Shown here in pieces: positions 54,464 to 63,302 of a DNA stretch of 64,000 nt (positions are counted from its first letter, which is position 1; each line of letters opens with the position of its first letter). The stretch comes from Anseongella ginsenosidimutans (GTDB taxonomy: Bacteria > Bacteroidota > Bacteroidia > Sphingobacteriales > Sphingobacteriaceae). Position numbers and translations under genes: made by a program. Where the stretch lies: assembly GCF_008033235.1 (NCBI RefSeq), contig NZ_CP042432.1:1116001-1180000 (forward strand), read 5' to 3'. The notes under the pieces are model-generated. The model was given only the letters and a program-made list of their open reading frames with translations, was not told the origin of the DNA and did not search any database.

Positions 54464-55078
54464 ATGCAGGAAGTGCTTCAGGCCGCCCCGGTGGCGGTTA
54501 TCATTTTTATTTTCACACTCATTACGAGTTTTTACGGATTGTATGTCAATCAGAATCTGAATCATCAGTTCATGCTGCACCCCTATAGTTTCGTGCGCAA
54601 GGAAAGGCTATACACCATTATTACAAGCGGCCTCATTCATGCCGATTTCGGCCACCTGCTCTTCAATATGCTCACGTTCTTTTTCTTTGCATTTCGCCTG
54701 GAAGCGATGATTGGCAGCTGGGAATTCGCCTTGCTGTACATCGGCGGGCTGATACTGAGCGATATTCCAACTATTATAAAACACCGGAATAATTCCGGGT
54801 ATGCCAGCCTGGGAGCATCCGGTGCTATTTCCGCCGTATTATTCAGCTATATTTTATTCGATCCGACAACCAAGTTATTTCTTTTTTTTATTCCCATAGG
54901 CATCCCGGCCTATATTTTCGGCCCCCTTTACCTGGTCTACTGCGTGTATGCTTCACGCAATCAGCATGACCGCGTAAATCATGACGCCCACTTTTACGGC
55001 GCGCTGACCGGGATCCTCTTCACCGTCCTGCTGACGCCAGGCATTATTCCCCATTTTGTCAACCAGCTTACTTCCTGA
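54464..55078 (+). CDS. Rhomboid family intramembrane serine protease
   Basis: Membrane protease of 204 residues with six hydrophobic segments. The catalytic Ser119 lies in GASGA and His176 in HDAHFYGALTG. The conserved HADFGHLLFNM is present in TM2. It cleaves transmembrane segments; substrate unknown. It lies 11 bases after the peptidase gene and may be co-transcribed. Confidence 0.93.
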   Translation: MQEVLQAAPVAVIIFIFTLITSFYGLYVNQNLNHQFMLHPYSFVRKERLYTIITSGLIHADFGHLLFNMLTFFFFAFRLEAMIGSWEFALLYIGGLILSDIPTIIKHRNNSGYASLGASGAISAVLFSYILFDPTTKLFLFFIPIGIPAYIFGPLYLVYCVYASRNQHDRVNHDAHFYGALTGILFTVLLTPGIIPHFVNQLTS

Positions 55079-55105
55079 CAACTGGTAATGCGTTGAGAGC
55101 ATGAA

Positions 55106-55164
55106 CCTGCGGTACAAGCACGTTTCAGGTGAACATCTGCCAGGAGCCGGACTTGTACCGCAGG
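55106..55164. other. Perfect 13-bp inverted repeat with 33-base loop
   Basis: Arms CCTGCGGTACAAG (55106-55118) and CTTGTACCGCAGG (55152-55164). No T-run follows, so it is not a typical terminator. It could be a structured RNA element, a MITE-like remnant or a protein site. It lies in the gap between the plus-strand rhomboid and the minus-strand hypothetical gene. Confidence 0.6.
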
Positions 55165-55237
55165 CTATATGTAACAAATATTTAACAAATTTTTTTTCGA
55201 AATTATTTTGCAGATAAGAGAAAAATACCGTCCTTTG

Positions 55238-55260
55238 CTTAGTGTAAAAAACACACTAAG
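55238..55260. other. Inverted repeat CTTAGTGT/ACACTAAG
   Basis: Arms CTTAGTGT (55238-55245) and ACACTAAG (55253-55260) with a 7-base A-rich centre. It stands between convergent genes and may terminate transcription or bind a regulator. Beyond it a small GAAA-loop hairpin occurs (ACCC-GAAA-GGGT, 55270-55281). Confidence 0.5.
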
Positions 55261-55315
55261 TATGCATTGACCCGAAAGGGTTTACATAATCTTTCTCATA
55301 ATTCATAGGTTTAGG

Positions 55316-56323
55316 TTAGTTATGCGTGTCATCGCCCGGTGGCACGCATTTTTTTATGAAATTACCTTCCTGATCAAGTATATAACTCAACGGATTTTCA
55401 GGGGTTTTCAGGATCTCGAACCGGGAAATATTCCATGGTTTCCAGAACGTTTCCAGCACCTGCGCATAAACTTTATTATCCCAGTTATCGAAGAGGGCGC
55501 CGGTGGCAGCGCCGGTTTGAAGCGGCATGGATTCAATGGTAATTGCTTCGTCAGCATTTCCGGGAGGATAAACAAGGTATTGCGGCACCCGGTTGAACAG
55601 GTAAGCCGAATAATAGAACCGGGCGCAAAGCTCCGCGAACTGAATGGGCTGCAATTTTTTTCCTTCGATCCGCTCCAGGAGGCCCTGGTGATAGCGTTTG
55701 TTCTCTCCATTATCCTGCAGGCAGGAAATAAGCCCGGCGCCGCGGGCTTCCATCGAAAAAATAAGCGTATTTACTTCGTCATTATAACGGAAGTCCTCTT
55801 TTTCCGGCCCCGGAGCTTCCATTTCCACCAGTATCATGGTCCAGGGCGTAAATCGGTCCAGTTCAACTGGCCTGAAGAGCGATTGCATAAGCAGTTGCAG
55901 ATTGTTCAATTTGGCCAGAAGAGAGGGCGCCACATCCAACGCCGCCCCGGCAGGTTGCAACGCCGCCGCCGTTTCAAACTCCCGGTAAATCAATGACATG
56001 ACCAGTTTTCCTGTCCAGAGGAATAATTCATGCTCATGAAGCGTTTTCAGCCCGCGGTAACCTTCTTCAAAAGCCCGCATTACCTGGTCTTCCAGACGCT
56101 CTGCAGCGCTTTTTACGACCGGATGGCAGGGCACGTAAAGCCCGCCATAGGCGGCCACACGTTCGTCCAGTAAATTAAATGTTTTATCCCGCAGCCCATA
56201 CCGGTCTAAAAGCCAATCAGGGAAAACGGATAATTTTTCCGACGCCGGAAGCCCGCTCAGAAAACATTCGCTGCCGTTAAATGAGAACTGGTCAATAGCC
56301 CTAAAGCCGGGAATCTTTTGCAT
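55316..56323 (-). CDS. Conserved hypothetical protein
   Basis: Soluble protein of 335 residues that I do not recognise. It lacks a signal peptide and transmembrane segments, and has a mixed helical composition with stretches such as LLDRYGLRDKTFNLLDERVA and FNRVPQYLVYPPGN. It is the last gene of a minus-strand run after inositol oxygenase, with an 88-base gap, and might serve the same pathway. No catalytic motif is visible. Confidence 0.7.
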   Translation of the reverse strand: MQKIPGFRAIDQFSFNGSECFLSGLPASEKLSVFPDWLLDRYGLRDKTFNLLDERVAAYGGLYVPCHPVVKSAAERLEDQVMRAFEEGYRGLKTLHEHELFLWTGKLVMSLIYREFETAAALQPAGAALDVAPSLLAKLNNLQLLMQSLFRPVELDRFTPWTMILVEMEAPGPEKEDFRYNDEVNTLIFSMEARGAGLISCLQDNGENKRYHQGLLERIEGKKLQPIQFAELCARFYYSAYLFNRVPQYLVYPPGNADEAITIESMPLQTGAATGALFDNWDNKVYAQVLETFWKPWNISRFEILKTPENPLSYILDQEGNFIKKCVPPGDDTHN

Positions 56324-56411
56324 GGCCCAAATTTAGGGAAATAAAAAGACCGCCGAAATCAGCAAGCCGGTGACATTGCCTTCGCCCGATGATCGTGGAC
56401 CGGGAAATGCG

Positions 56412-57293
56412 CTATAAACAAACGGTTGCCGGCAGGTACTTGGCAATCAGGTCCTCGTAATAAGGCTTTAATTCTGATGCCACCGGCGGTTTCGGGCTTT
56501 TTGAATAAAGATCGTAAGGATTGAATTTCCGCACCCATTCGAACATCTCCCGGTCATGATCGTCCAGCAGGTGATCGTAGGCATTTTCCCGGTGCTGTGA
56601 ATAGAAGGAGTGATACCGGATCATATAAAGAGCCTCCTCAGGCAAATAGTCTTTCATCATCTGGTAGAGGTATTCATCGTGCCCCCAGGACATATGTACG
56701 TTCTTCAGGCCGCAGTTCGGCTCGTAAATGCCGTATTTGGTATTATACCGGGGATCCGTGGAATCAGGGTTATCGGCAAAGAATTCATGGTACACGATCT
56801 TATCGGAATGTCTGCAGCCAACGGGAAATGTGTCCCCAACAACGGCCCATTGCGGTTCGCCGAAAAGGCAGAGTACTTTTCCCATGTCATGAATGAAGCC
56901 GGTTAACACAAACCAGTCAGGATGGCCGTCGGCGCGGATAGCTTCGGCGGTTTGCAATAAATGCTGCAGCTGGTCCAGGTCAATATCCGGATCGGAGTCA
57001 TCCACCAGCGTATTCAGAAATTCCATGGCTCCCCATACCGGCATTTCTTCGCGGTTGAACTGGAGAAATTCCGCTTGTTTTTCCCGCACAAAGTCATAGG
57101 TCTGGTATTTATGGTTCAGGCGGTAAAATTCCCTGACCGTATCCCTGCCGGGATTTTCATAGTTCCGGTATTCTTCCTTCGCCCTGGCCGGCGCCGCTTC
57201 TTCCGGGTACCGGATCAGCACATCGTCTTCCCATTCTTCAATACTTTGCAAAGGATTTTTTTCTTCCTCCGTAAACTGGACCTTGGTTTTCAT
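56412..57293 (-). CDS. Inositol oxygenase
   Basis: Myo-inositol oxygenase (MIOX), a diiron enzyme that converts myo-inositol to D-glucuronate. It has 293 residues. The iron ligands, by comparison with the human enzyme, are His111, His135-Asp136 (GFIHDMGK), His205 (GHDEYLY), His228 (RYHSFY) and Asp261 (NPYDLYSK). The [17 protein letters not shown] stretch is near-identical to the animal protein. MIOX is uncommon in bacteria but known in Bacteroidota. It clusters with an SSS transporter. Confidence 0.96.
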   Translation of the reverse strand: MKTKVQFTEEEKNPLQSIEEWEDDVLIRYPEEAAPARAKEEYRNYENPGRDTVREFYRLNHKYQTYDFVREKQAEFLQFNREEMPVWGAMEFLNTLVDDSDPDIDLDQLQHLLQTAEAIRADGHPDWFVLTGFIHDMGKVLCLFGEPQWAVVGDTFPVGCRHSDKIVYHEFFADNPDSTDPRYNTKYGIYEPNCGLKNVHMSWGHDEYLYQMMKDYLPEEALYMIRYHSFYSQHRENAYDHLLDDHDREMFEWVRKFNPYDLYSKSPKPPVASELKPYYEDLIAKYLPATVCL

Positions 57294-57354
57294 GTCGGAT
57301 AAAAATTAGCGTTTAAATTCTGATTAAACCGTGTCGTCGACACTGAATATAAAG

Positions 57355-58986
57355 TTACCAAAATATTGTATATAGTGCAGCTAAAATTCCTACTATTATT
57401 ACAGAGCCGGCAACAAACCCCGGGGAGCATTTGAACATGCTTTTATCGATCTCAATTACGCGCTCCGCATCCTTGCTCCTGCGATCCAGGAGACTGATAA
57501 CGATCATCAGCGCGATCAGGGTCACGAATACGATGGACATCCGGTCCAGGAAGGGGTAATCAGGAAAATACCCGTTTGTCCATACCGGCAAAAATTTAAG
57601 CACCGTTGAAAAAGGGATGGTGGCCAGGGCCGCAAACAACGCGGCAGCGGCTGTAATTCTTTTCCAGAGTATTCCCAGGAGGAAGATCGCCAGCACCCCC
57701 GGGGCAATGAAGCCCACGTACTCCTGAATGAACTGGTAAGCCTGGTCCAGCGTACTTAGGGCTGGTGCGATCAGCGAGGCAATAACCATGGAAATAATAA
57801 TGCTCGATCTTCCGATCCGGATCAATTTCTTCTCGCTTGCCTGCTTATTGAAAAAATGCCGGTAAATATCCAGGGAAAAGATCGTGGAAATACTGTTCGC
57901 CTTCCCGGCAAGTGATGCGATGATAGCCGCCGTCAGCGCTGCAAAAGCAAGCCCTTTCAGCCCGGAGGGCAGCAGGTTCAGCAAAGTCGGATAAGCGCGG
58001 TCAGGCTTCATTTCACCCGCCGCATTCAGCATTTCCGTCTGGAAAACCCCTTCCTTGAACAATACATATACGGTGATCCCGGGTAAAACCGCAATGACCG
58101 GTATCAGCAGCTTCAAAAAGGCGGCAAATAAAATTCCTTTCCGGGCCGTTTTCAGATCGGCTCCCAGTGCCCGCTGCACGATATATTGATTACAGGCCCA
58201 GTAATTCAGGTTGTTGATCCACATGCCGCCGATCAGCACCGAAAGCCCCGGGAGGTCGGAATAATAGGGGTGCCCTTTATTAAAGATCATGTGAAAATGC
58301 GAAGGAGCCTCCTCCCTGATAATGGCCAGCCCCTTCAGTACATTTTCCCCGTAACCGAAATGGTCGGAAACAAGGGTTAGCGCAATGTAGGTCGTGGTTA
58401 AACCACCGATGATCAGCACCAGCACCTGGATCACGTCCGTGTAGCCGATTACTTTCATGCCGCCCAGGGTGACAACGATGGAACAAACCGCGAGTCCCGC
58501 CACGCACCATCCGAAAGAGATCTGGGAGATGGAAGAAATAGCCAGGGCTCCCAGGTAAATAATAGACGTCAGGTTCACGAAAACGTACACCAGCAACCAG
58601 AAAACCGCCATCACCGCGCTAACGGTGCTATTGTACCGTTTTTGCAGGAATTGAGGCATGGTATAGATGCCGTTCTTCAGGTAAACCGGGATGAAGAACA
58701 CGGCCACGATGATCAGCGTGGCAGCCGCCATCCATTCATAAGTGGAAATAGCCAGCCCCAGCGCAAACCCGGATCCCGACATGCCAATGAAATGCTCCGC
58801 CGAAATATTGGAAGCGATCAGGGAAGCCCCGATGGCCCACCAGGTAAGCGAGCCCTCCGCCAGGAAAAAATCCTTAGAATTGGCGTTTTTTGCCTTTTTG
58901 CGGCTGTAAATGTAATAGCCGTAGCCAGAGACGGCAATAAAGTAAATGAGGAAGACAAAATAGTCGCTGCTGGTTAGCTGGTTCAT
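57355..58986 (-). CDS. Sodium:solute symporter (SSS/SLC5 family)
   Basis: Sodium-coupled transporter of 543 residues with about 13-14 transmembrane helices. The family motifs are readable: SLTWWAIGASLIASNISAEH near the N-terminus and LAFAALTAAIIASLAGKANS in the middle. Sugar and inositol transporters (SGLT/SMIT-like) have this form. The gene lies 61 bases upstream of inositol oxygenase, suggesting import of myo-inositol or a related sugar. Substrate is inferred only. Confidence 0.9.
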   Translation of the reverse strand: MNQLTSSDYFVFLIYFIAVSGYGYYIYSRKKAKNANSKDFFLAEGSLTWWAIGASLIASNISAEHFIGMSGSGFALGLAISTYEWMAAATLIIVAVFFIPVYLKNGIYTMPQFLQKRYNSTVSAVMAVFWLLVYVFVNLTSIIYLGALAISSISQISFGWCVAGLAVCSIVVTLGGMKVIGYTDVIQVLVLIIGGLTTTYIALTLVSDHFGYGENVLKGLAIIREEAPSHFHMIFNKGHPYYSDLPGLSVLIGGMWINNLNYWACNQYIVQRALGADLKTARKGILFAAFLKLLIPVIAVLPGITVYVLFKEGVFQTEMLNAAGEMKPDRAYPTLLNLLPSGLKGLAFAALTAAIIASLAGKANSISTIFSLDIYRHFFNKQASEKKLIRIGRSSIIISMVIASLIAPALSTLDQAYQFIQEYVGFIAPGVLAIFLLGILWKRITAAAALFAALATIPFSTVLKFLPVWTNGYFPDYPFLDRMSIVFVTLIALMIVISLLDRRSKDAERVIEIDKSMFKCSPGFVAGSVIIVGILAALYTIFW

Positions 58987-59123
58987 ATATCCTGGTTGGT
59001 TTAGGTTTTTTCCATCACGGCCTCATAACTGCTTCATGACGTCCGTCCGGCTGTTGCCCGGCAGCCCCTAACCGGAAGCGGGTCCAAAACCCGCAGCGCT
59101 TCGCCGGAAACGCTCAGGCTCCG

Positions 59124-60134
59124 TCATTCCCGGCCTTTTTGCCCGGCCCCGCCAAGCCTTTGCGCTTTAACTCCTTCCCGGGTAATCTCCACCGGTTTTA
59201 TCCGGCCGTTCTTGTCAAAATACATACGGTCAATACAGGTCACCCGGAAATTACGATCCGTTTCACCCTTCGGCCTGCGATGGTAAACAATGTACCAAAG
59301 GTCCTTACCCGGGTGATGAATAACCGAATGATGGCCCGCGCCCGTGGCAATATCGCGGTCCTGTTCCAGGATGGTACCCACCCGTTCAAACGGCCCGAAG
59401 GGAGAATCGGCAATTGCATAAGCCACCCTGTAGTCCGGCCCTGTCCAGCCCCCTTCCGACCACATAAAGTAATATTTTCCATCCTTCCTGAACATGAAGG
59501 GCCCTTCCACGTAGTCCTTGGGTGTTACTTCCTTATAAACGGTACCGTCGGCAAAAGGCACCAGCCCCGTAAAATCATCGTTCAGCTTCACTACGTTACA
59601 ATGCCCCCATCCCCCGTAGTACATGTAATAGCTTCCGTCGATATCCTTAAAAATATACTGGTCAATAGGCTGCGCTCCGTTCACGATCTCGTTGATCAGC
59701 GGCTTTCCCAGCAGGTCTTTAAAAGGCCCCTCCGGCCGGTCGCTCACCGCCACACCAATTCCGCCAATTTCCCCTTCGTGTACATCATTGGCAGCAAAAA
59801 ATAAATAATACCGGCCATCCTTCTCAATCACTCCAGGCGCCCACATGGCCTTTTTTGCCCATTTCACCTCCGCGGTATCAATGATCCGTTCATGTTTGGT
59901 CCAGTTCACCAGATCTTTGGACGAAAAAGCATCCATGAACACCTGCTTTTCATATGGCGCTGAATAAGTTGGATAGATCCAGTACTCGTCTCCGTAAACG
60001 ATGCCTTCCGGATCAGCATACCAGCCCGGGAAAACCGGGTTTCCGGAAGTTTCAACTGTTTTTGCGATTTGGTTTTGGGAATAAACGGCGGAAGAAGCCG
60101 CAAGTAAAGCTACTGATAGTGTAATTTTTCTCAT
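59124..60134 (-). CDS. Glycoside hydrolase family 43 protein, secreted
   Basis: Five-bladed beta-propeller glycosidase of 336 residues from the ATG at 60134, which gives a clean signal peptide (ITLSVALLAASSAVYSQ). Catalytic residues read as Asp41 (GWYADPEG), Asp158 (QPIDQY) and Glu210 (YVEGPFMF). GH43 enzymes are arabinosidases or xylosidases. An earlier start 15 codons upstream is less likely. It is the first gene of the minus-strand run with the symporter and inositol oxygenase. Confidence 0.92.
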   Translation of the reverse strand: MRKITLSVALLAASSAVYSQNQIAKTVETSGNPVFPGWYADPEGIVYGDEYWIYPTYSAPYEKQVFMDAFSSKDLVNWTKHERIIDTAEVKWAKKAMWAPGVIEKDGRYYLFFAANDVHEGEIGGIGVAVSDRPEGPFKDLLGKPLINEIVNGAQPIDQYIFKDIDGSYYMYYGGWGHCNVVKLNDDFTGLVPFADGTVYKEVTPKDYVEGPFMFRKDGKYYFMWSEGGWTGPDYRVAYAIADSPFGPFERVGTILEQDRDIATGAGHHSVIHHPGKDLWYIVYHRRPKGETDRNFRVTCIDRMYFDKNGRIKPVEITREGVKAQRLGGAGQKGRE

Positions 60135-60296
60135 TTGCGCTATTTGGTTACATGCCCTGCGAAATACGGGAACAAGCACTCCGGGTATTTCGCAAGCGGG
60201 TAACGAACTTATAAATTTTTTTGAAAAAACCGGCGGCCGATCTGCTATTTTTCCGGGGCGGAAGCGGGCGACAGAGGTTGTATTGATACAAAATTT

Positions 60297-60342
60297 TATA
60301 CCAATCGGTATTATACCAAATAGTATTATACCGATTGGTATA
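60297..60342. promoter_or_regulatory. Long inverted repeat with TATACC half-sites
   Basis: Perfect 15-bp arms TATACCAATCGGTAT (60297-60311) and ATACCGATTGGTATA (60328-60342) around a 16-base spacer with further TATACC-like motifs. It lies in the divergent region between the GH43 gene and the ABC transporter genes. It is a strong candidate operator for one of the two units. Confidence 0.6.
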
Positions 60343-60360
60343 AAAAAATCAACTAAAATA

Positions 60361-60414
60361 TTTGTAGAAGTTAGAAATTCTATATTACTTTGGTGTATGA
60401 TCTAATTAGTACAC
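60361..60414 (+). promoter_or_regulatory. Promoter and operator of the ABC-GntR operon
   Basis: TTTG at 60361-60364 and TTACTTTG at 60385-60392 (near TAnnTTTG) are separated by 20 bases. Immediately downstream is an inverted repeat with half-sites GTGTA (60393-60397) and TACAC (60410-60414), 14 bases before the first start codon. This layout fits repression by the GntR protein encoded in the operon. Confidence 0.55.
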
Positions 60415-60427
60415 TAACACAATATGT

Positions 60428-61285
60428 ATGATAACAATCGAAGACCTTTACTTTTCGTACAGGCGAAAAAAGGTAATTTGCGGCCTTAACCTGAGGCTGG
60501 AGGCAGGGCATATTTACGGGCTAATGGGTGCGAATGGTACCGGGAAGTCCACGCTGCTTCGTTGCATTGCGGGCCTGTTGTTCCCTGAACACGGAAGGAT
60601 GAAGGTCCTTTCTCACCGGCCAAAAGAGCGGCACCCTGCTTTGCTGCGTCAGTTATTCATCATTCCGGAGGAGTTTTATCTGCCTGACGTCCGGATTGGG
60701 CAGTTCGTTCGGTATAATGCGCCTTTTTATCCATCGTTTAGCAAAGAACAGTTCGATAGCTGCCTGGAAGATTTTGGCGTACCGTATGGAAATACCCTGC
60801 TGAAGATGAGTTACGGGCAAAAGAAAAAGGTGCTTATCAGTTTTGCCCTGGCTTGCAATACGCCTCTTTTATTGATGGATGAGCCTACCAACGGGCTGGA
60901 TATAACTGGAAAAAGGCAATTCCGGAAACTGATTGCCGGAACAGCGACCGATGAAAGATGCATCGTTATAAGTACACACCAGGTAAAAGACCTCGACAAC
61001 CTGATTGATCATATACTTATTCTTGAGGAGGGAAGGATGCTGCTGGACGAGCCCGCCGAAAGGATCAGCCGCCGCCTGCAGTTTAAGATTTCTTTCGATC
61101 GGGAAGAGATAGAAACCGCTTTATATAGTGAGGACTCTTTGAAGGGCAGCGCGATCGTTACTTCCAACCCGGACGGACAGGAAGGACAATTTGACCTGGA
61201 ACTGCTATACAACGCGGTCACCAGCAACAAAGAGGGCGTACTGGCTCTATTCAATGAAGAAATTATCCAAGAAACTCTGTCATGA
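60428..61285 (+). CDS. ABC transporter ATP-binding protein
   Basis: ATPase subunit of 285 residues. Walker A GANGTGKST lies at residues 34-42 (Lys40), the signature SYGQKKKVL follows around 130-138, and Walker B LLLMDEPTNGLD precedes the switch histidine in STHQ. It pairs with the permease encoded next, which overlaps by 4 bases. Similar cassettes with YtrA regulators are thought to export lipids or cell-wall-active compounds. Confidence 0.94.
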   Translation: MITIEDLYFSYRRKKVICGLNLRLEAGHIYGLMGANGTGKSTLLRCIAGLLFPEHGRMKVLSHRPKERHPALLRQLFIIPEEFYLPDVRIGQFVRYNAPFYPSFSKEQFDSCLEDFGVPYGNTLLKMSYGQKKKVLISFALACNTPLLLMDEPTNGLDITGKRQFRKLIAGTATDERCIVISTHQVKDLDNLIDHILILEEGRMLLDEPAERISRRLQFKISFDREEIETALYSEDSLKGSAIVTSNPDGQEGQFDLELLYNAVTSNKEGVLALFNEEIIQETLS

Positions 61286-62082
61286 ACAATTCATTTAGCT
61301 TTTCCCGCCTCTGGCAGCTTATTCTTAAACAAGGAATAGAAAATGCCCGATTCTACCTATTATATTATCTGGCCATACTGGGTGTCATCTTGGCGGTGGT
61401 TATATTTTGGATGAATATCCAACATACCAAATATTATGAAGAACATTTTTATGCTTTTATGCACGTGGCTTTATTTTTATCGGGGACTTTATTCGCAAAT
61501 CTGCAATTTGATTTCTTGTCAAGAAAAGCCCGCGGCATTGCCTGGCTTAGTTTTCCTGCCAGCCACCTTGAGAAGCTGCTGTGTGCCGTTTTCTACACCT
61601 TCATCGTCTTTAATCTCGTGTTCTTGGCCGGAGTTTTGCTGGCCAAGTGGTTGATAATTACCTGTATAACCATTTATGGGATTCCGGAGGGTGCATCATG
61701 GATGCCCATGGGGCCCTACATAGAGAGTCCTCTATTTAATTTTGCGTTATTATTTGTTGCGGTGCAGGCCTTTTACCTGCTTGGTTCGGTATATTTTACC
61801 CGCTTTTCTTTTGTAAAGACCACAGTGGCTGGCCTCATCCTGATCGGTGCCTTTTTTCTCTATATGAGCATGCTGAATAAATACATGCTTGGCTCAGGTT
61901 ATTGGCCAGGCGGGGCGACGTTTCGTTCGTACGGATCCCCGGATAATGACGGGATCTACTTTTATAAAATCTATCATTTGTCACCATGGCTTGAAAATAC
62001 GGTGGGCTGTTTGTTAAAATACGGTTGGGCACCTGCATTTTGGATAATTACCTGGAAACGATTGGCTGAAAAAGAAATTTAA
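61282..62082 (+). CDS. ABC transporter permease-like membrane protein
   Basis: Hydrophobic protein of 266 residues with about six transmembrane helices. It has no strong family signature, but the position between an ATPase and a GntR regulator, and the 4-base overlap with the ATPase, make it the likely membrane partner. The short gap of 2 bases to the regulator supports a single operon. Confidence 0.8.
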   Translation: MNNSFSFSRLWQLILKQGIENARFYLLYYLAILGVILAVVIFWMNIQHTKYYEEHFYAFMHVALFLSGTLFANLQFDFLSRKARGIAWLSFPASHLEKLLCAVFYTFIVFNLVFLAGVLLAKWLIITCITIYGIPEGASWMPMGPYIESPLFNFALLFVAVQAFYLLGSVYFTRFSFVKTTVAGLILIGAFFLYMSMLNKYMLGSGYWPGGATFRSYGSPDNDGIYFYKIYHLSPWLENTVGCLLKYGWAPAFWIITWKRLAEKEI

Positions 62083-62084
62083 TC

Positions 62085-62465
62085 ATGCAGTTTTACGATA
62101 ACGGGCAGGCGATTTACCTGCAGATAGCCGGGTATATGTGCGAGAAAGTCTTGCTGAAGACCTTTCAAGCCGGGGCGAAGATACCCAGTGTCCGTGAGCT
62201 GGCGGTGCAGCTGGCGGTCAACCCTAATACGGTCATGCGTACTTACGATTTCCTGAAACAGCTTGGCATCATTTACGACAAAAGGGGGATCGGCTATTTT
62301 GTGGCGGAGGATGCGGTAACGAAAGCTCGTTCATACATGAAGGAAGATTTTACCAGCCGCGAATTACCCTCCCTGCTCCGTGGAATGTACCTGCTCGGGC
62401 TGGAACCCGAAGACCTTAAACCCAATTTTGACGCTTTTAAAAAACAGTATAATGAAGACAAGTGA
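62085..62465 (+). CDS. GntR family regulator, YtrA subfamily
   Basis: Winged-helix regulator of 126 residues with the YtrA-type short C-terminal helical region. The HTH reads KIPSVRELAVQLAVNPNTVM followed by RTYDFLKQLGIIYDKRGIGY. YtrA-type regulators usually repress their own ABC operon. A candidate binding site lies at 60393-60414. Its stop overlaps the start of the next gene. Confidence 0.93.
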   Translation: MQFYDNGQAIYLQIAGYMCEKVLLKTFQAGAKIPSVRELAVQLAVNPNTVMRTYDFLKQLGIIYDKRGIGYFVAEDAVTKARSYMKEDFTSRELPSLLRGMYLLGLEPEDLKPNFDAFKKQYNEDK

Positions 62466-63294
62466 TAAACTACTCAGTCTCGTGATAATCCTGATATTTG
62501 CCATGCCCTTGTTAGCGGTATTTTCATTCCGGAAAAGTATGCGGGAAGGAAAGTATACCATTGAAAATATCGGCAACCAAATAGTAACCAGAGGAACATT
62601 TCAACCCTATAAAACAATAAAGATAATTGCTCCGGTACCCGATGCACTGCAATGCTTTCTGTTTCCGGCCACTCCCGACAGCATGCGTTACGCTGCCGTC
62701 AGGTACCATGCTACGCCTTACGATAGTATTAATGTATACAATGGCGGTGACACCTTGTATGTTCAATATATGAGTGGTCAAACGCAAGCTGAATACCCTG
62801 ATGGCAGGAAAACAACTGCAGGTATTTCCTATAAGCAGTTGCGTGTGAACCTATATCTATCCTCCTTCGATGACATCGTGGTTGACGGAGGCACCGTAAC
62901 AGCCGATTCATTGCGGCAGCCGGCAAAATTTAGCCTTGTGAATCTGGGGACGCTTCAACTGGGGAAACACGGGCGGCGGACGGTCCGTCGGGAACGTATA
63001 CAAGCCGGTACCGGGGAATATAAAATGGTCGGGATCGATTCTGTCTATAGCGGGGATTTTAACAAGCTGGATATTGAGGCCCAAAATGGCCGGCTTATCA
63101 TCGGCAGCGTGGCCTGGGTCCGGGATTTGAAACTCGACCTGCGGGGGAAGTCACGCCTGACCATCGACAGCGCAGCCCGGGTAGATCAGATTTCCGGGTC
63201 TATTTCCGCCAGTACATCCATCATTAATCCGCCTCCCGGAATAATGCCGAGATTAAGTCCATTGATTTCGAAAGAGGAACCGCTTCAACAATAA
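62452..63294 (+). CDS. Membrane-anchored protein of unknown function in the ABC operon
   Basis: Protein of 280 residues from the ATG at 62452. An N-terminal transmembrane segment (LLSLVIILIFAMPLLAVFSF) is followed by a soluble region predicted to be beta-rich, rich in Asp/Thr/Ser, reminiscent of DUF2807-like right-handed beta-helix proteins. It overlaps the GntR gene and is followed after 8 bases by a second ATPase. Not recognised further. Confidence 0.7.
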   Translation: MKTSDKLLSLVIILIFAMPLLAVFSFRKSMREGKYTIENIGNQIVTRGTFQPYKTIKIIAPVPDALQCFLFPATPDSMRYAAVRYHATPYDSINVYNGGDTLYVQYMSGQTQAEYPDGRKTTAGISYKQLRVNLYLSSFDDIVVDGGTVTADSLRQPAKFSLVNLGTLQLGKHGRRTVRRERIQAGTGEYKMVGIDSVYSGDFNKLDIEAQNGRLIIGSVAWVRDLKLDLRGKSRLTIDSAARVDQISGSISASTSIINPPPGIMPRLSPLISKEEPLQQ

Positions 63295-63302
63295 CCGGGA
63301 CC

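Noticed and set aside
55270-55281. Small hairpin with GAAA loop (ACCC/GGGT) as a structured RNA
   Set aside because: Only four base pairs, expected by chance; no other supporting structure.
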